Shown: positions 26,573 through 36,535 of the stretch, one piece after another | Layout: each line of letters starts with the position of its first letter | Numbering within the stretch: the first letter of the stretch is position 1 | Assembly (NCBI GenBank): GCA_001028815.1 | Contig: LDJB01000006.1 | Location: 1 to 60,312 of the forward strand | Source of the DNA: Peptococcaceae bacterium 1109 | GTDB taxonomy: Bacteria; Bacillota; Limnochordia; Darwinibacteriales; Darwinibacteriaceae | Reading direction: 5' to 3' | Length of the DNA stretch: 60,312 bases | Notes under the pieces: model-generated | Databases searched by the model: none | The model's input: only the letters and a program-made list of their open reading frames with translations | What the model was told of the DNA's origin: nothing | Translations under genes and position numbers: made by a program

Positions 26573-27892
26573 CTACTGTGCGCCGCTCCCCACCGGGGCC
26601 CCTTCCCCTGGAATGCCGCTGTATAACCGAGCCACACTCTGAGATCGCCCCATGAGAGCGCCGATCAGGGTAAGGGCTGCTGAACAGGCCAGGAAAACCA
26701 CAGCGGGGGCCACCGCGTCCACCACAGGGCCGAATACCGCCATGCCCACAGGCACCAGCATGGAAACTAAACCATCCAAGAGGCCGAACACTCGCCCCCG
26801 GTAGCTATCGGGCACCGTTTCTTGAAGCATAACTTGGAAGGGCACGTTCACCATGACGTTCAAGATCCCTATGAGAAGGATAGGCACCACAAGCGAGCCG
26901 AGGAGTACTAACCCTGATACGTTAGTGTAAAACGCGGGGAACGCGACTAGCCCGATCACTACGCCAAGTAGCCCCTGGCCCACCACTCCTCCAACTAGAA
27001 GCTTGGTCTTGGGGAACCTTTTGGTGAAAATCCCCACGAGAAAAGTACCGATTAAGAGTCCTATAGGAGAACTAGACTTCACGATCCCAAAATGCTCAGC
27101 GGGCATGTTGAGCACTTCCTTTCCGAAATAGGGCAAAACAATGCTGAAAATGGGTGCGGCAATGAAGTTCAGGACAACGGCGAAGCCAATCAAGGCTCTC
27201 AAGCTAACGTCTTGCCAGATATAGGTAAACCCTTCTTTGAAGTTGGCTCCATAGGCCTTGAACTGAGCTGCACCCCGCATCTCTGTACCGAACTCTTGCT
27301 CAGGAAAGCGGATGAACATCTCCGATATCGCGGACAGCAAGAAACAGATTCCGGTGATAGCAAACACCGCAGTGTATCCCGTAAGGCCAACCAGCATAGC
27401 CCCTAAGCTGGGCCCGATGATGCCCGTGGCGCTCCTGGCGAAGTTGTTGCGTACATTGGCTGCGGTGAGTTCTTCCCGCTTCACCATCCCTGGAATGGCC
27501 GCAGAAATGGCGGGCCCAAAGAGCACGCTGCAGATCGATGAAAGGGCTGTAGCGCCGTAAATCACACCTAGGGTGAGATGGCCCGCTGCGTAAATCGCGG
27601 CGACTGCAAGGAGGATTAGTCCTCTGATAATATCAGTGATCACCACGATCTTCTTCCGATCCCACATATCTGCCAACACACCCGTAAAGGGTGCAAGCAC
27701 GATGCTGGGAAGGGACGAGAATAGGAGTAGAGTACTCAGGGCCGTACCGGAGCTCGTCAGATCCAGGATCAGCCAAGTGATGGCGAAGTAATGGACACCA
27801 TCGCCGATCTGTGACACGAGCCGCCCCATGAACAGTAGTCCGTAATCCCCATTGATAAACAGCTTTTTCAGCAAGGCTCTCAACCTTTCCAT
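26573..27892 (-). CDS. MFS exporter (DHA3/macrolide-efflux-like)
   Basis: Major facilitator of 439 aa with 12 predicted helices. GRLVSQIGDGVHYFAITWLIL and the A motif GVLADMWDRKK are typical of the DHA3 (MefA/enterobactin exporter-like) group, as is GLLDGLVSMLVPVG in the second half. The start is not well fixed: ATG at 27892 or 27907, both with weak ribosome sites. Substrate unknown; the cargo could be a drug, siderophore or metabolite. Confidence 0.82.
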   Translation of the reverse strand: MERLRALLKKLFINGDYGLLFMGRLVSQIGDGVHYFAITWLILDLTSSGTALSTLLLFSSLPSIVLAPFTGVLADMWDRKKIVVITDIIRGLILLAVAAIYAAGHLTLGVIYGATALSSICSVLFGPAISAAIPGMVKREELTAANVRNNFARSATGIIGPSLGAMLVGLTGYTAVFAITGICFLLSAISEMFIRFPEQEFGTEMRGAAQFKAYGANFKEGFTYIWQDVSLRALIGFAVVLNFIAAPIFSIVLPYFGKEVLNMPAEHFGIVKSSSPIGLLIGTFLVGIFTKRFPKTKLLVGGVVGQGLLGVVIGLVAFPAFYTNVSGLVLLGSLVVPILLIGILNVMVNVPFQVMLQETVPDSYRGRVFGLLDGLVSMLVPVGMAVFGPVVDAVAPAVVFLACSAALTLIGALMGRSQSVARLYSGIPGEGAPVGSGAQ

Positions 27893-27964
27893 CCTGTGGT
27901 TGACCATATTTTAGCAGCTATCGGGGTGGCTCATGAGAGTCTCTAGGATGGAAAACCCTCCGCC

Positions 27965-29794
27965 CTAAGACCGATTTTCACTACTGCTGTTGAGTTCGGC
28001 GATTATGGCAGCACTCACTTCCTGAGGAGTGAGGCCTTCTGTGGCTACCGCTACATCCGCCGCAGCCCGGTAGATGGGTTCCCGCTCCTCAAGGAGTTTG
28101 GCTGTGGTAGCGGTGGTGGGCTTGCCTCCAAGTAAGGGGCGGTCTCCGAGGTGGCCGATACGTTCTACGATTGCTTTCGGGGTGGCCGTCAAAAGCACCA
28201 GTCTACAAGTTTCCTTTAGAACCTGGCGGTTTGCAGCGCTGAGCACAGCTCCTCCTCCGCAGGCAATCACTAAGTATTCCCCTTGACAGGCCTCTTTGAG
28301 CAGTTCGCTTTCGCGCCGCCGAAACTCCCCTTCCCCCACCTCTGCAAACATCTGAGAAATGGAGCAGCCCCACCGTTCCTCAATAGCCTGATCCAAGTCA
28401 ATGAACCGGCGCCCGAGAGACTCAGCAAGGATAGGACCCACGGTGGACTTACCTGTACCCATAAAGCCGATGAGTGCAATGTTGAATGGGAAAAGGGTGC
28501 GAGACTGGCGCCCCCTGCTGATGCGGAGGATTTCCCTGAACAGCCGCTGCACGTCCCCAGTATAGCGAGCCAGGATTTCCTCTTCACGCTGTGGATCGTA
28601 AATGGGAAGAGCATTTTCCCGTTTGTACATGGCCACCTCATCCACAAGGTTGAGACGCTGGGCAAAGGTTTCAGCCAAAACCTCATCGCAGCGGTTGATC
28701 TCCTTCCGGAGGATCTGCAAGCTGCTTACGGGAGCCGCCATACCCTGGTTGGGGATAAGCGCGGCTAGGTGATCAGCTACTTCCGCAGGGCTGAGGAAGA
28801 CCTCTTCCACATGTCCTAAAGCCCGGGGTAGGACAAAGGATATCCCCGCGGCCGTGTTCTTCTTGTCCCGGGTGAGTGCTACAAGGAGCGCCTCCAAGCT
28901 CAGCTGCGGGGGAATCTCTTGCAGTCCAACGAACTGGCAGGCCTTCTCAATCTGCTGCAAATCTTTCACAGAGAGAAGCCCCAGACGGTTGGCGAGGCGA
29001 GCTTCAAGGGCCAAACCTAAGAGGACAGCCTCGCCGTGGCGGAACCCACGAAAGCCCGTGGCGCTTTCCAGCCCGTGAGCAATGGTGTGGCCCGCGTTGA
29101 GCTGCTTGCGAGACCCCGTGTCCTGTTCATCCCTTTCCACCAGGCGGGCTTTCACCGCACAGCAGCGGGCAATAATATCCTCCAAAGCTTCATGAGGCGC
29201 GGTAAACACCACCTCTCCCCGCTCCCACAAGAGATGGAGGAGAGCAGGGTCAGCAATTACCCCATACTTCACCACTTCTCCCAGGCCGCTCACGACCTCT
29301 TCTCGAGGCAGAGTTTTCAGGAAGGCGGGGTCGACAAGAACCTGTCTTGGCTGGTGAAATGCTCCTGCCAGGTTCTTAAATCCCCCTAGATCCACTCCGG
29401 TTTTGCCCCCAACCCCGCTGTCCACCTGGGCCAACAGCGTTGTAGGGATCTGAATGTAAGGAATACCTCGCATATATACTGCCGCGCAGAAGCCCGCGAG
29501 ATCGCCCACCACTCCGCCCCCTAGGGCTAAAACTAACGCACTGCGGCTAAGGCCGAGACCTGCCATTTCCTCCAAAACCCGCCCTGCCTGAGCCCAGGTC
29601 TTGCCGCCCTCACCGGACTGGACGACTATCTTGGGTAGGTCAAAAAATCCGCCGTAGAGGCGGTTCACGTTTTCATCGGTAATCACAACCGCACCATCGT
29701 AGTCCGCAAGCCAGGAAAGGGCACTGCGCCACACTCCAGGCCCCACATCAATGGTATAGCTTGCTTTTCCTAGGTTCACTGGAATCTGTGCCAT
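27965..29794 (-). CDS. aroB: Trifunctional AroB-chorismate mutase-AroK fusion
   Basis: 609-aa fusion of three shikimate/aromatic enzymes. Residues 1-350 are 3-dehydroquinate synthase (LGGGVVGDLAGF, DSGVGGKTG, metal ligands in GEVVKYG, AGHTIAH and RHGEAV). Residues about 358-430 are an AroQ-type chorismate mutase (LRKEINRCDEV, FAQRLNLVDEVAMYK, DPQREEEIL). Residues about 435-609 are shikimate kinase (GFMGTGKSTVG, DLDQAIEE, CGGGAVL). Active-site residues look intact in all three. It is the last gene of aroF-aroA-aroC-aroB, its start overlapping aroC by 19 bases. aroD and aroE are not in the window. Confidence 0.95.
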   Translation of the reverse strand: MAQIPVNLGKASYTIDVGPGVWRSALSWLADYDGAVVITDENVNRLYGGFFDLPKIVVQSGEGGKTWAQAGRVLEEMAGLGLSRSALVLALGGGVVGDLAGFCAAVYMRGIPYIQIPTTLLAQVDSGVGGKTGVDLGGFKNLAGAFHQPRQVLVDPAFLKTLPREEVVSGLGEVVKYGVIADPALLHLLWERGEVVFTAPHEALEDIIARCCAVKARLVERDEQDTGSRKQLNAGHTIAHGLESATGFRGFRHGEAVLLGLALEARLANRLGLLSVKDLQQIEKACQFVGLQEIPPQLSLEALLVALTRDKKNTAAGISFVLPRALGHVEEVFLSPAEVADHLAALIPNQGMAAPVSSLQILRKEINRCDEVLAETFAQRLNLVDEVAMYKRENALPIYDPQREEEILARYTGDVQRLFREILRISRGRQSRTLFPFNIALIGFMGTGKSTVGPILAESLGRRFIDLDQAIEERWGCSISQMFAEVGEGEFRRRESELLKEACQGEYLVIACGGGAVLSAANRQVLKETCRLVLLTATPKAIVERIGHLGDRPLLGGKPTTATTAKLLEEREPIYRAAADVAVATEGLTPQEVSAAIIAELNSSSENRS

Positions 29795-30885
29795 CGCTCC
29801 TCGATCTCCTTCAGGGAATCGCCGCCAAACACTGCCAAGAACTCTTGGGCGATCACTGTCAGTATTGCCATCTCTCCAACAACTGCCGCGGCAGGGACGG
29901 CACAGGTATCGCTCCGCTGCACGCTGGCAAGGCCCGGCTCATGGGAGCGGATGTCCACTGTCCGCAGGGGTTTTTGCAAGGTGGGAATGGGCTTCATAGC
30001 GGCCCGTACCACGAGAATCTCGCCGTTAGACATGCCTCCTTCGATTCCCCCCGCGCGGTTGGTTGTGCGGTAATAACCTTTACCGGGCTCGTAGAAGAGC
30101 TCGTCGTGGACTTGGGACCCGCGGCGTCCGGCGCAGGCAAAGCCATCGCCAATTTCCACGCCCTTGATACCAGGTATACTCATTAGCGCCCAGGCCAGCT
30201 TCCCATCGAGGCGGCGGTCCCAGTGGGCATGGCTGCCCAGCCCAACGGGCACACCTTTTACCTGTACCTCAAAGATGCCCCCCAGCGTATCCCCATCCGC
30301 GCGGGCTTTATCGATTTCCTCCAGCATCGCCTGAGATGCTTTTTTGTCAACGCACCTTACGGGGGAACTCTCCGCCTGGGCGAGGAGGGCAAAGGGAACA
30401 GCCCTCTCCTCTAGCGCCGCGCCCCCGATCTTTACAACATGCACGCCAGATTCAATCCCGAAGCCCTTGAGGAGCTGGCGGGCCAAGCTCCCGACGGCCA
30501 CCCGCATGGCCGTATCCCGGGCACTTCCTCGCTCTGCTACTAAGCGGGTATCACTCAAACGGTACTTCACACTGCCAGCAAAATCCCCGTGCCCTGGCCG
30601 GGGCAAAGTAATGGGAGGATGCTCCTTCCCGGCCCAGTTAGGATAATCTCGGTTAACAATGCGCAGGGTAATGGGACTGCCGATCGTCTCTCCGTTCACA
30701 AGCCCTGTGAGGATTTCCACTTGGTCCCGTTCAATGGCCATCCGGCCACCTCTGCCATATCCCTGTTGGCGCCGGGCCAAATCACTATTGATACCTTCAA
30801 CATCGATAGGTACTCCCCCGGGGAACCCTTCCACAATGCCCACTAAGCACGGGCCGTGTGACTCCCCAGCTGTAAGAAACCGCAT
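29776..30885 (-). CDS. aroC: Chorismate synthase
   Basis: Converts EPSP to chorismate with reduced FMN. 369 aa, typical length. Family signatures visible are GESHGPCLVGIVEGFP, the GRGGRM stretch with ITLPRPGHGDFAGS, RGSARDTAMRVAVG, and the C-terminal NRAGGIEGGMSNG. The start codon overlaps the last base of aroA and the stop overlaps the aroB fusion, so translation is coupled throughout the operon. Confidence 0.97.
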   Translation of the reverse strand: MRFLTAGESHGPCLVGIVEGFPGGVPIDVEGINSDLARRQQGYGRGGRMAIERDQVEILTGLVNGETIGSPITLRIVNRDYPNWAGKEHPPITLPRPGHGDFAGSVKYRLSDTRLVAERGSARDTAMRVAVGSLARQLLKGFGIESGVHVVKIGGAALEERAVPFALLAQAESSPVRCVDKKASQAMLEEIDKARADGDTLGGIFEVQVKGVPVGLGSHAHWDRRLDGKLAWALMSIPGIKGVEIGDGFACAGRRGSQVHDELFYEPGKGYYRTTNRAGGIEGGMSNGEILVVRAAMKPIPTLQKPLRTVDIRSHEPGLASVQRSDTCAVPAAAVVGEMAILTVIAQEFLAVFGGDSLKEIEERWHRFQ

Positions 30886-32156
30886 CAGCTTCCCACCTTC
30901 CCTTCCCGGAGGGCGCGGAGGACATCCTGGAAGTTGGGAAAGGATACGTTGACGGAATCCCCGTGCTTAACGCTAATCTGCTCCTCAGAGATTGCCGCGA
31001 CCATTAGCAGGGCCAAAGCAATGCGGTGATCGCCCCTGCTGTCCACCTCTCCACCCCGCCAGCGGGTGGGCCCGGTGATGACCAGCCCATCAGGCTGCGC
31101 CTTAATGTCCGCTCCCACTTTCCCCAGTTCCTCAGCGAGGGCTTGAAGCCGGTCGGATTCCTTCAAGCGCAGTTCTGCCGCATCCTTGATAACGGTGGTG
31201 CCCTGAGCGGCCGCTGCAGCCACTGCCAGAATGGGGATTTCGTCGATCACACGGGGGATAATCTCGCCCTGGATTGTGCAGCCGTGCAGGAGCCTTCCCC
31301 GTACTGCGATGGAGCCCCAAGGCTCACCTCCAGAAACGCCCTTTTCCACTACCTCGATCTCCGCGCCCATCTCCTTAAGAACATCAATAAAGCCTGTGCG
31401 GGTGGGATTAAGCCCCACATCCTCGATTGTTACCTCCGCACCGGGAACTGCCGCAGCCGGGGCAATAAAGACTGCCGCGGAGGACAGATCTCCTGGAACG
31501 TACACCGTTCGGGCCGATAGGATCTTGCCAGGCCTGAGCACGATCTCTTCCCCGTGCCTAGCCACGTCCGCTCCGAAAGCTGCCAGCATGCGTTCAGTGT
31601 GGTCTCGGGAGTTAATCTTGCCTGTGAGTCGTACCTCGCCTCGGGCAGTCAGTCCCGCGAGAAGGAGGGCCGACTTCACTTGGGCACTGGCCACAGGGAG
31701 TGCGTATGTAATGCCTTTGAGGGAGCCGCCCCGGACAGCCAAGGGGGCAAACTGGCCGTCCATCCGCCCCTTGATGAGTGCCCCCATCTCGCGCAGGGGC
31801 TCCACCACCCGGCCCATGGGGCGGGCAGTGAGTGAGTCATCACCGCTGAGAACGCTGAGAAAAGGCTGGGCTGCCAGTACACCGGCGAGGAGGCGCATGG
31901 TTGTGCCGGAATTGCCGCAGTCCAGAACCTCTTTTGGAGGCTGAAGGCCCTGAAGGCCTACCCCATGGACTACCATCTTCTCAGGATGCTCCTCAATTTC
32001 TACCCCCAACGCCCTGAGACAGTTCACAGTACTCAGACAATCCAGGCTGGAGAGAGGGTTGTATATCTCACTAGTTCCCTCTGCTAAGGCAGCTAGGATC
32101 AGAGCGCGGTGGGTTATGGATTTATCGCCTGGAACAGTTGTGATGCCTTTAAGCAT
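30885..32156 (-). CDS. aroA: 3-phosphoshikimate 1-carboxyvinyltransferase (EPSP synthase)
   Basis: Transfers enolpyruvyl from PEP to shikimate 3-phosphate. 423 aa; [18 protein letters not shown] at the N-terminus, [15 protein letters not shown] (the active-site/glyphosate loop), and [15 protein letters not shown] with a GDHRIALAL motif near the C-terminus. The loop has the NSGTT sequence of class II-like enzymes rather than NAGTA. It overlaps aroF by 8 bases and aroC by 1. Confidence 0.97.
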   Translation of the reverse strand: MLKGITTVPGDKSITHRALILAALAEGTSEIYNPLSSLDCLSTVNCLRALGVEIEEHPEKMVVHGVGLQGLQPPKEVLDCGNSGTTMRLLAGVLAAQPFLSVLSGDDSLTARPMGRVVEPLREMGALIKGRMDGQFAPLAVRGGSLKGITYALPVASAQVKSALLLAGLTARGEVRLTGKINSRDHTERMLAAFGADVARHGEEIVLRPGKILSARTVYVPGDLSSAAVFIAPAAAVPGAEVTIEDVGLNPTRTGFIDVLKEMGAEIEVVEKGVSGGEPWGSIAVRGRLLHGCTIQGEIIPRVIDEIPILAVAAAAAQGTTVIKDAAELRLKESDRLQALAEELGKVGADIKAQPDGLVITGPTRWRGGEVDSRGDHRIALALLMVAAISEEQISVKHGDSVNVSFPNFQDVLRALREGKVGS

Positions 32157-32982
32157 GAGTTTGCCTCCTCACAATTAGGGTGCAGAGCTCCCTGGCGGAC
32201 TCTACCAGTTGGCAATAGCGCTCAGGCAGCAGGGATTGGGGCCCATCAGACAAGGCAGCTTCAGGATGTGGGTGAACCTCCACCATTAAGCCATCAGCAC
32301 CCGCTGCTATGGCCGCTAAGGCCAAGGGCTCCACCAAGTTCCATGCCCCTGCCGCGTGGCTAGGATCTACAACCACAGGCAGATGGCTTAGATGATGAAC
32401 CATAGGGACTGCACTGATATCCAACGTGTTGCGGGTGAGGGGCTCGAAGGTGCGGATTCCCCGCTCGCACAACACCACATTTGGGTTCCCTTCACTCATG
32501 ATGTACTCTGCAGATAGGAGCCACTCCTCGATCGTGGCCGCGATACCCCGCTTGAGGAGGACAGGCTTCCTCAGCGTGCCCACTTTCCGCAGGAGGGCAT
32601 AGTTCTGCATGTTGCGTGCTCCGATCTGCAGCATGTCCACATACCGCGCCACCAGGTCCACGTCCTCCGGGGACATCACCTCGCTAACAGTGGGCAGGCC
32701 AACTTCCTCCCCCACCGCCTGCAGCATCTCTAACCCCTCTTCGGCCAACCCCTGGAAGCTGTAGGGTGAAGTGCGGGGCTTAAAGGCACCGCCCCTTAGA
32801 ATGTGAGCGTGGCCCTTCACTGCATGGGCTACTTCCCGCATCTGGCTTAGGCTTTCAATGGAACAGGGGCCTGCCATAAACACAGGCTCTGGGCCGCCGA
32901 TTTGAACGCCTTTCACATCGATTACTGTTCTTTCTAGTTTAGCAGTGCGGCTAGTCAAAGGCAGCGATGTTTTGAGGTCCAC
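32149..32982 (-). CDS. aroF: DAHP synthase, type I-beta
   Basis: First enzyme of the shikimate pathway (PEP + erythrose 4-phosphate). 277 aa from a GTG at 32982 behind AGGAGGAG. Motifs: [47 protein letters not shown] and VDPSHAAG. It lacks both an N-terminal ACT-type regulatory domain and a fused chorismate mutase; the mutase is instead in the AroB fusion at the end of the same operon. The long in-frame upstream extension to 33087 is rejected. Confidence 0.96.
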   Translation of the reverse strand: MDLKTSLPLTSRTAKLERTVIDVKGVQIGGPEPVFMAGPCSIESLSQMREVAHAVKGHAHILRGGAFKPRTSPYSFQGLAEEGLEMLQAVGEEVGLPTVSEVMSPEDVDLVARYVDMLQIGARNMQNYALLRKVGTLRKPVLLKRGIAATIEEWLLSAEYIMSEGNPNVVLCERGIRTFEPLTRNTLDISAVPMVHHLSHLPVVVDPSHAAGAWNLVEPLALAAIAAGADGLMVEVHPHPEAALSDGPQSLLPERYCQLVESARELCTLIVRRQTHA

Positions 32983-33062
32983 GGCGTTTCTCCTCCTGCT
33001 GGGTAAGTGGCTTAATATATAAATTGTAGCGCATTGCCGATCGATCTGCCACTCGACCCTTG

Positions 33063-33100
33063 AAAAAAGCCCATCCCGCCAGCACACGCTGGGGATGGGC
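33063..33100 (-). terminator. Terminator after the PAS/MCP gene
   Basis: GCCCATCCC and GGGATGGGC arms form a 9-bp outer stem; on the minus strand a T6 run follows directly. It separates the sensor gene from the aro operon. Confidence 0.92.
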
Positions 33101-33131
33101 CTAGAAAGGCTGCACAGTCCCTTCCCTTATC

Positions 33132-33941
33132 TTACTTAGCAAGCACATTTCCGGTCACGGCCTTGCTCTCTTCCCAGGCCTCCATGATCCGCTTTACTAA
33201 GGTCTCTACCTCTTTGATGGCATCCCGCACCTGTGTAGCCGCTTCGCTAGAGCGGTCAGAGAGCTCCCCGACTTCCTGGGCTACCACCTCGAACCCTCTG
33301 CCCATCTCCCCCACACGTGCCGCTTCAATAGCTGCGTTGATAGACACCATTTTGGTCTGCTTGGCAATATACGAGATCCCATTGACCAGTTTACCCACTT
33401 TGTCTGGAATGGCAGCAAGGTCAACGATCATCTTCTCCACCATCTCCTGCTGCTCTCGGATACGCGCCTGTACTCTGGCATTTTCCTGGGCAAGGTTTTT
33501 CTCCACCGTAATATCCTGGCCGAAACCTACCAAACCCACGATTTTTCCTGTTTCATCCCGCAGAGGCAGTTTGGAAGTGCTCTGCCACCGTTGCTCGCCA
33601 TTGCTTTCTGCCAAGAGCTCTTCCCGATCAATAACTGCTTCTCCCGATTTCAGCACCTGGGAATCATCCTGCCAAAAGCTCTCCGCAATGTGGCGGGGAA
33701 ACATGTCAAAGTCTGTTTTCCCCAGGACTTCCTCTTCCGACGCCATCCCCATGTTCTGGAGGTCCACTTTATTCGCTAAGATCTTGCGGCCCTCTAGATC
33801 CTTGGCATACACCGCCATAGGGAGGTTGTCCACAATCGCCCGAAGGATGCGCCGCTCCCACTTGAGCTTCTCCTCAAGTTCCTGAATAATGCGTTCTGCA
33901 TCCCGGGAATCCATGCGCTCTGCGTGCATTGGTGTGCTCAT
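33132..33941 (-). CDS. Soluble PAS-MCP sensor protein
   Basis: 269-aa cytoplasmic protein without membrane segments. A PAS domain (about residues 30-150; DNLPMAVYAKDLEGRKILAN, GKTDFDMFP, GFGQDITVEK) is joined by a coiled coil to a short methyl-accepting chemotaxis signalling tip (SINAAIEAARVGEMGRGFEVVAQEV). It may couple to CheA/CheW arrays or to another partner; no chemotaxis genes are in the window. The PAS ligand is unknown. ATG at 33941 with a GGAG site upstream. Confidence 0.88.
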   Translation of the reverse strand: MSTPMHAERMDSRDAERIIQELEEKLKWERRILRAIVDNLPMAVYAKDLEGRKILANKVDLQNMGMASEEEVLGKTDFDMFPRHIAESFWQDDSQVLKSGEAVIDREELLAESNGEQRWQSTSKLPLRDETGKIVGLVGFGQDITVEKNLAQENARVQARIREQQEMVEKMIVDLAAIPDKVGKLVNGISYIAKQTKMVSINAAIEAARVGEMGRGFEVVAQEVGELSDRSSEAATQVRDAIKEVETLVKRIMEAWEESKAVTGNVLAK

Positions 33942-34037
33942 AACCTCTACTCCTCATTGCTCTTATTTACAGTTACATAGTATCTTCGCCCTTTACCTCC
34001 GAACTTCCTGTTTATTACAAACTTATTTCACGTTCCG

Positions 34038-34625
34038 TTAAACTCTCTCGGGAGGTGCCTTCTCCAAGGCCATGTTGAGCTTCACCATCCGGACGTGGTC
34101 TTCCCACCGTCCATTGATCAACAGCAGCTTACGGCTGAGCCCCTCTTCGGAAAAGCCCAGCTTCTCCACGACCCGCAGGGAGGCTTTGTTCCGGGGCATA
34201 ATATTCGCTTCTAGCCTATGCAGCCCGAGAACATCAAAGGCGTACTCAACCACCTTCCCAACTGCCTCAGTCATGTATCCCCTGCCGGTGAAATCTTTAT
34301 CCATACGGTAGCCCAAGAAGCCCGAAAGGAAACAACCTCGCATGATTTCACTGATGGCCACCGAACCGATCACCCGCTCCAGGGCAGTATCCCCTTTCTC
34401 AAAGAGCCACACCTTAAACAGCTGGCCTGTGGACATCTTCACTTGGTCAAAGGCGAGCTGGCGGTGGTGGTATTCTAGCTGGAAAAACGATCTCGGGCGG
34501 GCCGGTTCCCAAGGTGAAAGGAAGTCTCGATTGCGCGTAAAATACTCTAGCACTCGCCGGGCAAAGCTCTCATCTAGCTGCCTCAGCCAAAGGCGTTCTG
34601 TTTCCAAACAGACACACTGAACCAT
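34038..34625 (-). CDS. GNAT acetyltransferase, RimJ/RimL type
   Basis: 195-aa N-acetyltransferase of the RimJ/RimL (Acetyltransf_3) group. N-terminal LETERLWLRQL, middle SVAISEIMRGCFLSGFLGYR, acetyl-CoA loop GRGYMTEAVGKVVEYAFD, and NKASLRVVEKLGF are family hallmarks. These proteins acetylate ribosomal-protein N-termini or small substrates; the target here is unknown. Divergent from the HAD gene. Confidence 0.88.
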   Translation of the reverse strand: MVQCVCLETERLWLRQLDESFARRVLEYFTRNRDFLSPWEPARPRSFFQLEYHHRQLAFDQVKMSTGQLFKVWLFEKGDTALERVIGSVAISEIMRGCFLSGFLGYRMDKDFTGRGYMTEAVGKVVEYAFDVLGLHRLEANIMPRNKASLRVVEKLGFSEEGLSRKLLLINGRWEDHVRMVKLNMALEKAPPERV

Positions 34626-34691
34626 GGTATACCCCCCACAAAGGATCTCTCCAGTAAGGGACGAACTACATCCTATTAGAGGAGGAGCGAT

Positions 34692-35300
34692 ATGATCAAG
34701 AACATCGTATTCGATCTAGGAAGAGTTCTTATTAGTTTTGAGCCAGAACAGCTATTACAGCACCTTCTTGCGGACCCCAGCGACAGGCAAGCACTGCTCC
34801 GCATCGTCTTTCAGAGCCCTGAGTGGTTCATGCTCGATCGAGGTGTCATCACTCAGGAGCAAGCCGCGCAGCGCCTCATTAACCAGCATCCCCAAAAAGC
34901 GGCTCAAATTCAGATGGTGCTAGACCGCTGGCTGCCCATCCTCACCCCCATCGAATCTTCTGTAGAACTGGTGCGGCTCTTCAAAGAGAAGGGATTGGGG
35001 CTTTATGTTATCTCCAACTTCCACCGGGCCGCCTTCGACTACATCTGGTCCCGGTACCCTTGGTTGAGGCTCTTTGACGGCATGGTGATCAGCTGTGAGA
35101 CCCAAACCCTTAAGCCTGAACCGGCCATTTACCAAACGCTGCTGGAGAAATACAGCCTCAATCCAGCGGAATGCTTGTTCATCGATGATTCACCTGCGAA
35201 TGTGGAAGGGGCACGCCAAATGGGCATGCACGCCCTGCAGTACATCTCGGGGGAGCAAATCAGGCGCGAGCTTGAGGCACAGTTTCAGCTTTTACCTTGA
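34692..35300 (+). CDS. HAD-family hydrolase (YihX-like)
   Basis: 202-aa phosphatase-like protein of subfamily IA. Motif I is FDLGRVL (second Asp replaced by Gly, as in YihX/epoxide-hydrolase-like members), motif II ISNF, motif III Lys in TLKPEPAIYQ, and motif IV FIDDSPANVEGA. YihX-type enzymes dephosphorylate alpha-glucose 1-phosphate; whether this one does is unknown. SD GAGGAGGAG. The 3' end overlaps the convergent MFS by 16 bases. Confidence 0.88.
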   Translation: MIKNIVFDLGRVLISFEPEQLLQHLLADPSDRQALLRIVFQSPEWFMLDRGVITQEQAAQRLINQHPQKAAQIQMVLDRWLPILTPIESSVELVRLFKEKGLGLYVISNFHRAAFDYIWSRYPWLRLFDGMVISCETQTLKPEPAIYQTLLEKYSLNPAECLFIDDSPANVEGARQMGMHALQYISGEQIRRELEAQFQLLP

Positions 35301-36469
35301 AGCTGGAAGTTATACCCTCTGCCTGGAACCCAAAGCCAGGCTAGACCCGCGGTAACCATGCCCAGGACGCCCAATAGGGAAAATCCCAGGCGCAGGCCTA
35401 GTGCATCGCCGATCATGCCCATGACAACGGGGCCCAAGGTCATCCCTAGGGCATAGATAGACTGATAGAACCCCATGGCTGTAGCCCGGTATTCCACAGC
35501 CACTTCTTTTATCGCGAGGGTCATCAAGAGAGGGCCGATCGTCCCCCTCCCGATGGCACCCACTGTCTGAGTGAAGTACAACATGCCCATAGTGGTGCAG
35601 AGGGGGATAACCATCACTGCTCCGGCAAAGAGCACGATGGACCAAATAAGCACATTCCGCTCGCCCCAGCGAATGGTGAGGGCGCCTGTCCACAGAGATA
35701 GAAAGGCCGACGGCAGCGCAGAGAGGAGAGCCAGAATACTCAGCTCTGTGCCCCTTGCCCCTATGCCCACCGCATAGCTTGGCGTAAAACCGTTCACCGA
35801 TGCGAAGCTCAGTGCATAGAAAACCACGCCTAAGGTAGAGACCTTCAGGAGAAATGGGTCAGAGCCTACCCGGGCCAAATCCTTTAGCTCAACTGACTTG
35901 GATGCAGCGGGCCGGCCTTCAACTATTGCCCCATGCAGGGCTAGGCCAAGGAGACCCCCAGCAGCACCCACAAAGAATGGAGCCCGCCAGCCAAAATAGT
36001 CCACTAAGGCGCCACCTAGGGTGGTGGCAAGGGTCTGCCCAGCTATATTGAAGAATGTGAGGAGCCCCATGGACCGCGCCGTTTCATTGGGCGGAAGGTA
36101 GCTCGCAAACAATACTGAGAAGGCCACCCAGGTTCCAGCGGCCAGGCCCGCCACTCCCCTGAAGGCCAGTGCGGCCACGGGATCCCTGGCCAGGCCCAAT
36201 CCCAAGCTGCTTGCTGTGGCAAGAATCAAACCGAGAGTGACAAAGGGCTTGCGCCTGCCCAGACGGTCAGAAGCAAAGCCCAGAGGGATTCGCACCAGCA
36301 TCTGAGTGAGCCCGTAAGCTCCCACAACTATACCTGCCATGGATAAGCTCCCGCCAAGATGCTCCACATACGGAGTAAGAATAGGAACGTAGGTATACAT
36401 GGCAAACCAGAACAGAGCAGTGGCCGCGCAGAAAACATAAATGTGCGTGCGGCGGACAGCGTTTTCCAC
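35285..36469 (-). CDS. MFS transporter
   Basis: 394-aa 12-helix transporter with an A-motif GFASDRLGRRKPF and a typical repeat in the second half. The GTG at 36469 with AAAGGAG 8 bases upstream is the likely start; the much longer in-frame reading to 37099 runs antisense through hisZ and lacks coding character. It is divergent from the his operon and convergent with the HAD gene. Substrate unknown; the family looks like a general efflux/uptake carrier. Confidence 0.85.
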   Translation of the reverse strand: MENAVRRTHIYVFCAATALFWFAMYTYVPILTPYVEHLGGSLSMAGIVVGAYGLTQMLVRIPLGFASDRLGRRKPFVTLGLILATASSLGLGLARDPVAALAFRGVAGLAAGTWVAFSVLFASYLPPNETARSMGLLTFFNIAGQTLATTLGGALVDYFGWRAPFFVGAAGGLLGLALHGAIVEGRPAASKSVELKDLARVGSDPFLLKVSTLGVVFYALSFASVNGFTPSYAVGIGARGTELSILALLSALPSAFLSLWTGALTIRWGERNVLIWSIVLFAGAVMVIPLCTTMGMLYFTQTVGAIGRGTIGPLLMTLAIKEVAVEYRATAMGFYQSIYALGMTLGPVVMGMIGDALGLRLGFSLLGVLGMVTAGLAWLWVPGRGYNFQLQGKS

Positions 36470-36497
36470 AGAATTTACTCCTTTCCAGGACCGCTTG

Positions 36498-36506
36498 TGG
36501 TATAAT
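36498..36506 (+). promoter_or_regulatory. Extended -10 promoter of the his operon
   Basis: TGG directly followed by TATAAT (36501-36506) makes an extended -10 element 30 bases before the hisZ start. No convincing -35 hexamer is visible. The leader is too short for a T-box or a His-codon attenuator. Confidence 0.65.
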
Positions 36507-36535
36507 GTGGGAAACTTAACAAAGGACTGATTGCC

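Noticed and set aside
31231-31944. 237-aa plus-strand ORF
   Set aside because: Antisense to aroA, Ser/Pro/Arg-rich low-complexity translation typical of a GC-rich shadow frame.
33163-33885. 240-aa plus-strand ORF
   Set aside because: Antisense to the PAS-MCP gene; Ser-rich shadow translation.
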